From Prunella strophiata (Eukaryota; Chordata; Aves; Passeriformes; Prunellidae): a stretch of 64,000 bases of DNA. The translations under genes were made by a program, and so were the position numbers. The stretch covers positions 54,937,626 through 55,001,625 of the forward strand of contig JAZBQD010000014.1 of assembly GCA_036583965.1 (NCBI GenBank). Reading direction: 5' to 3'. The notes under the pieces are model-generated. The model saw only the letters and a list, made by a program, of their open reading frames with translations, had not been told where the DNA came from and ran no database searches. Positions 12,588-23,585 of the stretch are shown here, piece after piece (position 1 is the stretch's first letter; each line of letters begins with the position of its first letter).

Positions 12588-14383
12588 GGATAAGATACTT
12601 TGGGCATTGTATCATAAAGAGGAATGCATCTGTGCAAATCTTCTACATGTGATTTTGAGGTTAGAGTCTTCCAGGCACTCATCTAAAGTACATAAAAATA
12701 ATTAGCACCGGTTCTTTAAGGATGCTGTAAATGGCTCAGTTAGAAACTTAAAATATGGATACTGACTAGGAGAGATAAGTGCATAGAGAAATCCTGTCTG
12801 CCCTAACTATGAACCAGTCAGTTAAAACCCAGCCTTGAGTGCTAAGTGCCACCTTGAGTCAAGTGGCAAAGTTAAAAGACCCTGCAGGAAGCAGGCACAA
12901 ATCTGAGGTGAGAGCAGATTTGTGTCAGAGGAGCTCAAAGCAGGCAAAGCAAGCTCCTGTGCTCCTGGAACTAGAAATGCACACATGTCTAGAGCCCATG
13001 TCCCAGGTTTCCAGCAGTGTGTGCCAGCAGTGAGCTGTTCAAGCATGGCAGGAGGCATGTGACAAGAGGACAGCCCCGGTGCATAAGACTTTGCAGAGCC
13101 TGAGAATTATGCCCAAGGCAATCAGTGATGCCTACGGCTGCCAAAGCAGGCAAGGAGGAGTCACCAGTAAGGGCACAAAAGAAAGTAAGACAATGTGGGC
13201 TTAAATCAGAAAACATTACTGTAGATTAAATAGAGTAACAGGTAAGAATGAGGTTGAAATGATAGCATTTCATCTGACAGCTAAGCTTCACTTTGGTTTT
13301 ACAATCTCAAAAAAATTAAAGAAACAAAAAAATAAAGGACCTGATTCTGAAAATATGCTTGTGAGCCATACCAGTTACATGAGTATATGAATGCACATTT
13401 CCAAGGCTAGCAACACTGCAAATGGCCAAATGAGTGTTAATTATCAATGCAGTGGTTGAAAAGCATTTCTGCACATCTGAAATGTTTAAAGAAACTCCTT
13501 TTGTATTACCTTTTTTTTATAGTTCATAAAAAATCCTGCCTAAAATGAAGCCAGTTGGGAAGCAGTGCTATTCAATCTGACTTGATTTACTTTGTTTACG
13601 TACAAAACAATAATAGCTTCTGTATTGTCATTTTTTGACGAAATTTCCCTTTGTGTTTTTGTTCTTATTTCCTTTCATCAAAGATACTTAAAACAATGTC
13701 CTCACTGACACTTCTTGCCATTTAAACATACTCCAGGCCTGCAGTTTCTCATGTTAACCCACAGTCTATTTTTTCTGCTTTTGTTTCTGTGGATTGTTGT
13801 GGGTTATTTTAATCTCATACTTTATAGACTCACTAAGAATCTTCACCTCTAACCATGGAAATTGCAAACAAAGAGCACTCCCTAGATGATAAATGAAGTA
13901 CAGTTTTTCAGATTTATCCGTTCTTTAATGTTTAATGTAATTGTTAGATTGAGTGTGGTTGATGAACATGGTGTATATGAGGATGGTAGAAAACAGAATA
14001 AATTACATCTTAAGCAAAGATATTCTTCTGTGTTTTTTGTGACCTAAATAGAAATAAAATTAATTTCCATATGTTTTCTATGAGATTTCATATGATTTTA
14101 TTGATTAATTCTGGTTCATATTTTGTGATGATGAGAAAATATAAGTGTATATCATTATTTTCTTTGTAAATAATATATTTTCTTGATAAGTTTGCCTTTT
14201 TACTTAAATACTATTCAAAACAAATTTATCTGTAGGATAGATTTGTGAATTTAGTACTGATTTATTCCATCTGAGCTGCAGTTTGCTTTAAGTATTTTAA
14301 AATATCAAATTTTTTTCGTAATACTATTGATGTCATTTCAGTCACTTTGATTTTTGGAAGGTAAGAAAATCATCCTTCCCATC

Positions 14384-14411
14384 TTTTTTTTTTTTTTTTT
14401 TTTTTTTTTTT
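14384..14411. repeat. poly(T) run
   Basis: A run of 28 T. No retrocopy body was recognised on either side. Confidence 0.9.
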
Positions 14412-15589
14412 GTCTGAGTTCATAGCAATTACTGGAAGACATAAATTATCATTTCATGGGACTATTATAAACAAGTAATATTTTTCCTGGTATTTTTTAA
14501 CACATGAAGAAAAAAGCTTAGGTCACCGTGAAGTTCAGGTTATTATATCAAGGCTTTAAAAAGTCTCCTTTCTTTGAAGTCTCTGCAAAAATATACTTCT
14601 ATCATGGTTAAAATTAAAATCTATTGCAGGTCTTCAATATGGGAAAGTGGATATTTAGAGAAAGGGTTAGGAAGAACATATCTTAAGAACTTTAAAATAA
14701 ATTCTACTTTGTGACCTTCAAATACTTAACAAAGTAGGAGATCTGTCATTACATTGCAGTGACAAAACAGCAGCTCTCTTTCTGACCAAACTACTCTATA
14801 AAAACAGCAATATTTTTGCAAAATTCCTTTTCCTATCTTAAACTGCCTTGTCTACCCTAGCGTACTGTTGTTTAATCTGTCTACTCTGGGATATTATACA
14901 AGCAGATAAATTAGCTATAATCCTTGCCCCTGAAGAGTTTCATTACACATAAATACAATCATATGAGAGAAGGTAAAAAAAAAAAAGAAAGAATTAGGAG
15001 GGAATAAGGGGAGAGAAGGAAGGACATCAGATATGAAATCCTTGGTTTTAATGGTGCTTTGGATAGCTTTTTATTTAGATAGATTTTTATCTTTCATGAA
15101 GGAATAATAAAATATTTTTAAAAAAGTTGGAGTGGTGGAACAGAGGAAAAACTATGAATGTGAGGAGGAAAAAAAGAGTATGTTGCCAACAAGTAGGGAC
15201 AATGGAGGGAAGCATGTGAAATAAAATGTGTTTTTTAAGTTTTACAAGAAAACCTGTTGCAGCCATTGGTAAAGAGAGGTGCATAATACACAAAGTTGAT
15301 CCCATCTCCAGAGCAGGAAACCTTCCAATCTGTTGGGAGAGGTAACTTGAAGAAACAGAGCAGAGAAAGCAAAACAACAATAAGAAGAAATCAAGTTAAC
15401 TTGCCCTGCCTGTTTTTCTGAATCCCTTCATGCTGATAGAAGTTAGCCTGTCTGAGAGTGCGGTTCTCTTTCTTGCAACAGATATCTCCCAACCCCAAGG
15501 AACTTTTACATTAATTTGCATTTCCTTTTTTTTTTTTTTTTGTTATTTTTGTCTCCGTGTTCACAGCCATGTGATGATTTTCCTCACAT

Positions 15590-16930
15590 ATCAAAGCAGT
15601 CAATTCCTCCAGCAGGTATTTATACATGAGTAAGATGTATGAATGCCCTTGAGCCCTTTTGTCTCCAGACTAAACAGATCCAGTTGTTTCAGCCTCTCCT
15701 AATACTACAGGTGATCCAGTCTCTTGATAGTCATCAAAAAATATTATTATCTTTGTGGTCCTTCATTGGACTATCTCCTGTCCATGTCTTGAACTCAAAA
15801 ACAAGGAATGAGAACTGTACTTCACAAGTGTTTTACAAGTCCTGAACAGAGGGAAAGGGTCACTTTCCTCAGCCTGTAAGAAACGCTTTTCCTTATGCAG
15901 TCTAGGAGGCTGTTGGCCAAAAGTCAGACATTCAACTTGGTGCCCACCAGGATCCCTAGGTCTTTTTCTGGAAAGCCCTGACCAGATATTCCCACCTTGA
16001 GATATACTTGACACTTCCTTTTGTTAAAGTTTGTGAGATTCTTCTCTGCATGTTGAGATCCCTTTGAATGTCAGCACAATGATCTGATCTAACCAATATT
16101 CCTACTTTTGTATCTTCTGGAAACTCATTTTGGGTGCAGTATATCCCATTATTCACATCATTAATTAAGTGAAAAAGTATTGGTCCTGTCTTAAGCCCTA
16201 GGACACACCATTAGTGTCTGCCTTGAAGCTGAACTTTGCTCCACTAATGGATCCACTTTTGATCTGGGCAGTTCAGGCAGCTTACAAATAATTTCACTGT
16301 CCCTTTAACGAGTGTGGAATTCAACAGTTTGTCAATGAAATATTATGACATTGTGGAAAACTTTGCTGCAGTCAGGTTATGCAACATCTACTACTCTGCC
16401 CTCATCCACCTTGCCAGCCATTTCATCATAGAAGGTGATTATCAGGTTGATTAGGCTTGCTTTCCCCTTCATAAATCCATACTGACAACACCCAAGAGCC
16501 ACTGTCTCATTCATATTTTAGTAAAGGCTTCCAGGATTATTTGCTTCACCACCTTCCTGGGGAATGAGGTGAGACTCTTTAGTTCAGTAGAGGATCCCCA
16601 GGTTCTCCTTCATACCCCTCTTGAAGATGACAATGATCATTATTTTCCTCCAACCCTCAAGAGCCTCCTCCACTTGCCATGACCTTTAACAACTGAGAGT
16701 GGCTTTACAGTGCCAGGTCCCTCAGCAGGCACGGTTGTATCACATCGGGTCCCACAGATTACGCCTGTCCAGCTTTGGGCTTTTTCAATGCTGCTTAGCA
16801 TTTGACAGGGAGCTATGATTTTTGACAAAGTCACAACCCTAAATATTTTCATACAACCCTGTGCTTTCACAGTGTGACTGTGACCAGCCACAAGTTCCAA
16901 TCTATCAAGAATGCCAGAAAAGGAACTCAT
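15590..16930 (-). mobile_element. CR1 LINE fragment, reverse transcriptase and C-terminal region, degenerate
   Basis: CR1 is the dominant non-LTR retrotransposon of birds; its ORF2 encodes an endonuclease and a reverse transcriptase (RT). Read on the minus strand, the fragment runs from the pre-RT region (about 16700-16900), through the PGNY-type region (about 16560-16640), the block for the conserved Phe-Tyr-Asp motif (near 16430), and a GLGPILFHLIND-like block with the catalytic box (about 16090-16200). It then continues into the thumb/C-terminal region down to about 15590. The Phe-Ala-Asp-Asp catalytic box appears here as Phe-Pro-Glu-Asp (near 16120), so one catalytic Asp position is lost. 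Frames are broken by many stops and shifts; the longest open pieces are 66-96 codons. The canonical 3' terminal repeat is not seen at the 15590 end. This is an old, inactive copy. Boundaries are approximate, and the segment above 16800 is the least certain. Confidence 0.85.
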
Positions 16931-17651
16931 AAACAGCAGCTGCCACTTTTGTCAGTATCATACTCCACACGTTTTCATATGACTTTTTAGTTGGCAAGTT
17001 TCCATTTGTTGAAACTGTCATGTCCATTTGCTCCCTGAGCAGCTTCTGATGATTCACATTTTTGCCTTCAGATCAGGAAGTGCTCATGTCTGAAAATATA
17101 AAGAATTTTCCATACAAATATTTATATAAATACACAATTTTTTTAAAAATGCAATACTTACATATAGATAAACTTTAGATATGTTTATATATAACTTTGC
17201 TTTTGTATATATTTGTATATAGATATAAAAGGTAATTATATGGATTAATAAAGGTGCATGTACAAAACATTCTGAAGTAAAAGTTAATGGGAAAAATAAT
17301 TAAATCTTAAACATAAACAGAAAGTAATTACACAAAGTCAAAAATGTTGGGCACTCCCATGTTACAAGGCTAATGAGCTATTCCAAATGATTCCTGTTGG
17401 ATCATGCTCCTTACCGAAATCAGTTTCTTGATGAATTGCTCCCAACAACTATCCTTGAGGCTGGGTGGGTTGACATTACAGAAGGTCTACTTAATCTTGC
17501 ATTTAGTTTGTTTGTGTAAGCCATTGCTGTATTTCTACCCCAGAAAGCAGCTAAGTACTGCACAGCTGCTCCCTAACCAGTAGAGAGGAGAATCAGAAAA
17601 AAAACCCTAACCTCTTGGTTTGAGATAAGTTTAAAAATTGAAAAAAACCCC

Positions 17652-17683
17652 AAAATAATAATATTATTATTAATAATAATAAT
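17652..17683. repeat. (AAT)n/(ATT)n self-complementary microsatellite
   Basis: AATAATAAT is followed by ATTATTATT and again AATAATAAT, so neighbouring blocks can pair. A simple repeat. Confidence 0.8.
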
Positions 17684-18232
17684 TAAAAGACTAGAGAGAA
17701 AGGAATAAACCCCAAGAAAAAATAACAGATCTGTAATAAAATTTCTCACCATCCACTGACCTATGCCAAGCCATCCCTGAGCTGTGACCCACAGCTCTTC
17801 CTGGCCAACTCTCAGTTTATATACTGGGCATGACATGCTTTGGTACGGAGTACCTGATTTTGCACTTGCTCACTGGAAGGTCATGTGATACTGAAAAATC
17901 CTTGATTTAGTGTAAACATTACTCAGCAACAAGCAAAACTCCAGTGTGTTATCATCATTATTCTCATGCCACGTGCAAAACATAGCACGATACCAGCTAC
18001 TAAGAAGAAAATTAACTCTATCCCAGCTGAAAAAAGGGCAATCATATACCTGTATGCACATTATATCAGCCCAGCTTCTAAGATGCTGAAAGGAGGAATT
18101 CCCAAGCTGAAAATGTCCCAATGTCATAAACAGATTCAGAAGTGAGTGCTGGTGTGTGTCTAGGGGCTATGTGCTGCCAGCATTGTGAGCCCACTGTGGT
18201 TAAATGCACACTCTGAACCTGATAAGAGCAAC

Positions 18233-18266
18233 AGATTCTGTTCAGAATCCTCTGTTGGAGGATTCT
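18233..18266. repeat. nested small inverted repeats
   Basis: GATTCTG-TT-CAGAATC is directly followed by AGAATCCTC-TGTTG-GAGGATTCT, sharing the AGAATC. Both are perfect short hairpins (7-bp and 9-bp arms). The ATTCTATGAT that follows resembles the terminal repeat of CR1, so it might be a worn CR1 tail, but the rest of a tail is not visible. Confidence 0.6.
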
Positions 18267-19857
18267 ATGATCCCTTCTGATGGCATAGGATGAAAAGTAG
18301 ACAGTCTCTAATGAAACCCTAATAATGGCAGACTAAAAACTCTCTGTGAAAAATGTTTGGTGAGTTTTATCTGAATCAAACATTTATCTTAATCTTTAAA
18401 AAACATAGATCTTTAAAATGGTCTTTAAACTGAAAAAGAACCACTACAACCAAAAAAAAAAACAATCAAGCAAAACAAAACCTGGAAGTAACAATGAATT
18501 TTCCATATAGAGAGAAGTTTCAACTAAGTCTCTGATAGTTACAGAACACCAACTGCCCAATACAAAATTTTCAAGGGAGCTGCAAGCATGTTTTCAGTTT
18601 GACAATCATCATAATTTAAAAAGTATTTATAAGCAAATTCCTGCATGTTTTCTGAAAAATACAGCATAGTTTGTGGCTCCCAAGGGTTTTTTTACTGTAT
18701 TTCAACAAATACTGACATTTAGAAAGCTCTTTTTTTGCAAAGTTTATTCTATTACAAACCACATACTGTGGCTTCAAACGTTTTTTTGCATTAGATAGAT
18801 TTATCATTGCAGTAATTTAGTTTTTCTATAAATCAGACCCACAAAATATCACAAGATCTAAGGTGTACATTTTACATTTATATGGTAGCTATGGTGTGCA
18901 AGGAGCCCATGCTGTGTCAATGAGAGATAATATCCCTACACACTGTGCACAGAGATGAATCCCCTGAAGTCTGAGCTGTTAGGTTTATGTGGGACAGTAA
19001 CCATGATGCTGTGGAATATTAACAAGATAAAACAGCAATTGGACATTTGATTCCCCAAAAGTAGGAAACCTAAACAGAAGCAGTAGGAAATGAACTAGAA
19101 GAGAAGCAGGGAATGTGTGCTTTGTTCTCATATGGCAGACAACAGATCTCACTGCCCAGAGTAATACATGACTTGTAAAATACTTTTATTTTTTCTTTCA
19201 TTTTTCTGATGCTTAAACTTCTAGCCATTTGTTGAGTTAAAATCATTGATGTTTAAAAATAAATAAAAACTGTGTCAAGTCATTGGTGAATACAATTATA
19301 TCACAAAGGAAATTTAAATATATATGTGCCACACTTTCCACACCGCAAATTAAAGGTATAACAATAGTTATTGTCAGATAGATTTAATTTTTACCCTTAA
19401 TAATTTCTATATTTAATCTGTTTATTTAATCTTCCTTATTTATCTAAAAGATATCATCAAACCATAGAGGAATAAATACATTTATGTGAAGCTATTTCTC
19501 TTGGTTCATACTGAAAGAAAAAAAAATGCTGAAGAAGAAAAATATTCTATAATTAGAAGTTCAAAATTGGTATTGTTCCAAAAATATTCTTCAAGATAAA
19601 CAATGCATCAAAATAGATAAATATTTATGAATTTAAATATTCAAGTACTCCACACATCTGCAACATTATAAACAGTTTCCAACAGGAATTGGAAAAAAAA
19701 ACCCATATATTGCCTTGTGTCCTTTCCTTCAATGCCCTCTTTCCAAAAACCTGGTATAAGTACCTCTGTCTAAAAATAGAAAAAATAATGCAGCATCGGT
19801 GAATCATTTCTTGATATAAAAAAAAAAAAATAATTCATTTTTCAGCTAAAGCAGATC

Positions 19858-20025
19858 TGGTTTTGGATGTTTTTGGGTGGTGGGATTGTTTTTGGGGGTT
19901 TATTTGTGGTTTTTTTTTTTTTGTGTTGGGGTTTTTTTAAAATTAACATAAACCCCAAAACCAAATCAAAACCATACAAAACCAAACAAAAAAAAAAAAA
20001 TAAAAAGCCCAAAAAAGAAATAAAT
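19858..20025. repeat. G/T-rich to A/C-rich low-complexity switch
   Basis: About 80 bp of T/G-rich sequence with GGG and GGGG runs is followed, after about 15 bp, by about 75 bp of A/C-rich sequence. The inner edges are complementary (TTGGGGTTT and AAACCCCAA), so the region can fold back on itself. Frames of 66-70 codons across it are compositional artefacts. Confidence 0.8.
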
Positions 20026-22295
20026 AAGAAAGATGTTAGCTCAGTGATCAACATGTTAACACTTTAGAATAGAGAACCAGTTGCCTTAGAAAATACTTTC
20101 CATAAAAGTATACTGCTGGCAGAATGTAACCATGCTAAAAAAAGAATATTTCCGGAGCAGATTTTCTTGCTCTATAGGTGATAATATGCAGACAAAAATT
20201 AACCTTCTCGTTGCATCACGTGTTCTGTTTGCTGTAATTTATTGACTGACATATTTCAGGTAAATGCTACAACAGCTGTAGGTGGGATGAGATGCAGTCA
20301 CCACAGTACTAGGGCCCCATGGCTGCTGCAGGGCTCTGTGCATACACAGGGCACAGGCCTGGAGACAATGCAGCAGAAGTAAAATGAACATTCAGTAGTC
20401 TTCAGTCCAGGGAAGGAATGCAATTGTTAATACTGCTGATATTCGAGGTCTGCTCTCTGTCAGGTCTGAGGTAAGCTACAGAGCTGTGATCACAAATAGC
20501 TGTGTCAGTGCAGTGTAGGAATTGTGTAAGCTGTTGGAAGGATGAAGTGCCCTTCATCAATATATGCATCTGTGTTGTGACAGAAGCATATTCTTGTTAA
20601 GAATTGTTGCTTTTCATGTTTATCTTCTCCTAAATATTGATAATTCAAGCACAATGAAGCAAGCCTAACTGCAGGTGTGCCTAGGAATAAATTAAATACA
20701 CACTCCCCCAAAAGAGATATTGAATTATTTGAAAAACACCAGCAAGAGTCACTTTATTTCATCATGTTTAGGGGATAGGCTTTCTTTTAACTTTAAATTT
20801 ATTAACAACTTTTAAAAAATAATGTTATAAAATATTAGAGCTTTCCACAGTTGTCTTTGTCTTTATTCTAGATTCCAGGATTTGAGGGGTTATGTGTCCC
20901 AAGAGTTTGATTTTCCTCCTGTTATCTAGGCCCTGAGTCTGCCTGCTGTTCCACCTGAAACATCATGCTTTTCTGAGTGCTAACAATTTCTAATCCTTCT
21001 CTGATCTCCCCAAGATTATGCTGCTCTTTGTGAAAAGGAAAAAAAAGGCCAAACCCAAACTATTTACAAATACTTGCTAGGAAAAGCAAAATAAGCTTTA
21101 ACAGGGAGATTTGAAGTGTTCTGAATAGTGTCAACTCTTAATCATGATAGTGTTTCTGAGTCACTGACCTGTGTTGGACACTGCGTGTTGAAATATGATT
21201 TTATTGTACATGCCACACAGAAAACATGACCTTTAAACTCCTTTCTTTCTACATTATTAACTGGTAACTGGGCCTCTGGACTGTTGCTACAAAGCAGGTT
21301 TTAGGACAAGAAAGGATAAGAATGGCATCATTGTCTGCTAGCATTGTCTACTGCTGTCCTTGGAAAGAGGCTATCACCCTGAAAGAAGAAAGCCCTACTG
21401 ATACAAAGCTTTTACTCATTCTCTACAGTCACCACCCTAGTAATTAGTCACACTGGTATCAGCTCAGAAATACAATTCAAACAATACATTCCCATAGAAC
21501 ACAAAAGCTCATTACTTATTCCAAGAGGTTTATGAAAAAAAAAAAAAGAGAGAGAATACAAAAGTCATACTTTTGAAAAAAACTTTCAACAATATTCAAA
21601 ACAGAAATTATATACTCATCCTGTCCCCACTCTTGTTGGTTTCACTCCAACAATAATTTATAATCTGTCTGGAGAAGAAATGTTAATCAAACATACATCT
21701 ATATTTTTCATCATGAGGATGTAGGGAGTGATCTCCTTACCTTTCCAGACTTCATGACTGATATGTTTGAGATATGTAAACTTAGTTACCTGGGTTTCTG
21801 AACATCTATAGGATGCCTTTTAAAGCTCTGACCCAAAGGTAGAAATTTGTTTTCAAATTACTGTAGTGAACAATAATTATCAAACCAGCCAAAAGCCCAG
21901 AACAAGAAAGCAACAGAAAAGCATAATTTATGAGTATTTTCTAGTAAAATGTATTATGTGTCCAAGACGTTTTGCAAGGAGATGATATCTTTTGTCAAAC
22001 TGATGAAAAAAGAACAAATACTCCTGCAAAACCTTTAGCTGATGAGAGTAGACCTCTTTGAAAAATATTATTTTCAAAGATTAGCAAATCAATATATACA
22101 AAAAAAACTACATATAACCATAATATTTCAGGTTTTCTGTTTATTTTTAATGGAAAAAGTGAGGCATGAGAAGGTTTTTACTTTAATTCTGGTATATGGG
22201 TGATGCACTAGCAAAGTTTTTCTCTTAGTAGCAGTTTCTAAGTAAAAGTCTCAACACAAATGTGATTTTGATAACCTAAACTCAAGCCTTATTTC

Positions 22296-22315
22296 TTTTT
22301 TTTTTTTTTTTTTTT
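22296..22315. repeat. poly(T) run
   Basis: Twenty T, followed by AATTTTGTAC. A simple homopolymer. Confidence 0.85.
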
Positions 22316-22992
22316 AATTTTGTACAATGAATTCTTCATTCAGTGGATGGTTTCTCAGTCAAAGGTGAAGAACAGATGGCTAACTGATTTTAACAGCTAC
22401 GTGTTTGGCCAGAGTAAATATTTGACTTTGATGACTCTATTGACATGTATTGATTCACTCTGGATTTATGGATATATGTTAGATTGTATTGCAAACTACA
22501 AAAATGTATTCTAAAAAGTTTATTTACGAACTCAGGAATAGGATGGGTGTGGACAAAGTAATTAATCTGAATTAACTTTGTGCATAAGGCTAACCATTCT
22601 ACAGCTTTTCTAGAGTGTTAAGAGTATTGCAAGCTCTGCACCAACCTTAGGAAGCATGCTTTTCTTCATTCTAGATTATTCAGAAAGTCCAAAATGAAGA
22701 ATGTCATAGTGTAAGCACCTTAGATGCTTACATTTATATGACACATTTTTTTCACAAAATAAAAATTATTGGCTGAAGGAATCCTTTGCTATTGTCACTC
22801 AGTCTTCCATCTGGATGATTATTGGATGTTTTTAAGTACAGATACTCATCTCTGGACTTGTCACTTTATTTTCTATATGTGTTAACAATGTAGTTCAAGC
22901 TCTGAAATAAAATAGAAGCCATTAACTCAAAAAAATGTGAGTTAAGCAATGAGGCATTTTTTTGACAGCATAAAAAGAGGTCTGACTTTGAG

Positions 22993-23032
22993 AATAAACC
23001 CTGTAAGATATGCAAAAAAAAAAAAAAAAAAA
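22993..23032 (+). other. AATAAA plus poly(A): possible retrocopy 3' end
   Basis: AATAAA at 22993-22998 is followed 15 nt later by 19 A (23014-23032), the normal spacing of a processed mRNA 3' end. The sequence upstream (22900-22990) has no frame or transcript I recognise. A retroposed 3'UTR is possible; chance in AT-rich DNA is equally possible. Confidence 0.3.
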
Positions 23033-23529
23033 TAAAAGGCATTAGTAATGGAAGAGACTTGTTATGTCATTTAGATACACTTTTTTCAGTAGAATACTTT
23101 TCCCAGTGGTTTGAATCATGTGTAGTTTAAAATATCTTATGCAGACATTGCAGCAATGAATAATCCAAATATTTGAATGTTATTGGTATTTTGGGAAGAT
23201 CATCTCTGCTAATCATGTACTATCATTATCCTAGACAGAATTTACAGCACTGAAGCTGGAAAAAGTTTTCTTTCTTTTCAGGTGTTTTTTGCCACTGAGG
23301 AGCAGATATATGCTGTATTCCCTCTGCATGTTGTTAAATTACACACACATAGTCCTTGGAATGATCGAGAGAATACACTTCATCTACATTCTATAGTCAT
23401 GGAAAATTTTAATTACTTTGTTCCTCTTAATATATTTTTATTACTTTCATAAGGATCAAAGAGCATCCTCTGTTGGCTAATACAACACCTGATTCTGTTG
23501 TGCTTCTCACTTACTATTGCCTTGTGAAT

Positions 23530-23585
23530 AGGGTAACTAACAGTGTTATGAAAGGGTGTGGGTTCAATTCCTGTAGAGGATTTGC
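23530..23585 (+). mobile_element. tRNA-like fragment, possibly a SINE head
   Basis: GGGTTCAATTCC matches the internal B-box of a tRNA promoter (GGTTCRANTCC). The preceding AACTAAC..AAAGG and following TGTAGAGG resemble the 3' half of tRNA-Ile: by eye about 20 of 30 positions match my memory of the tRNA-Ile-derived SINE head. No A-box is clear and no CR1 tail follows, so it is at most a fragment of a TguSINE1-like element. Confidence 0.35.

Larger units (their letters stand above)
7945..15589. other. long AT-rich stretch without recognisable genes
   Basis: Contents that can be stated are an 18-bp tandem duplication at 8151-8186, a poly(A) run at 12571-12587, a poly(T) run at 14384-14411 and a T run near 15523-15541. 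A G+C-richer patch at about 12750-13220 stands out. It has overlapping 62-78 codon frames on both strands, but I cannot assign it to a gene or repeat family. It may be a decayed mobile element. Confidence 0.55.
16931..19857. other. AT-rich stretch without recognisable genes
   Basis: I see an AT-rich stretch at 17095-17240, an (AAT)n microsatellite at 17652-17683 and a small cluster of inverted repeats at 18233-18266. Nothing suggests coding function. Confidence 0.55.
20026..23529. other. AT-rich stretch without recognisable genes
   Basis: It contains a poly(T) run at 22296-22315 and the AATAAA/poly(A) structure at 22993-23032 (listed). A somewhat G+C-richer patch at 20270-20370 could not be assigned. 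No gene is supported. Confidence 0.55.

Noticed and set aside
16640..16930. 96-codon minus-strand frame
   Set aside because: It lies in the decayed CR1 fragment and is read partly out of the CR1 frame; not an independent gene.
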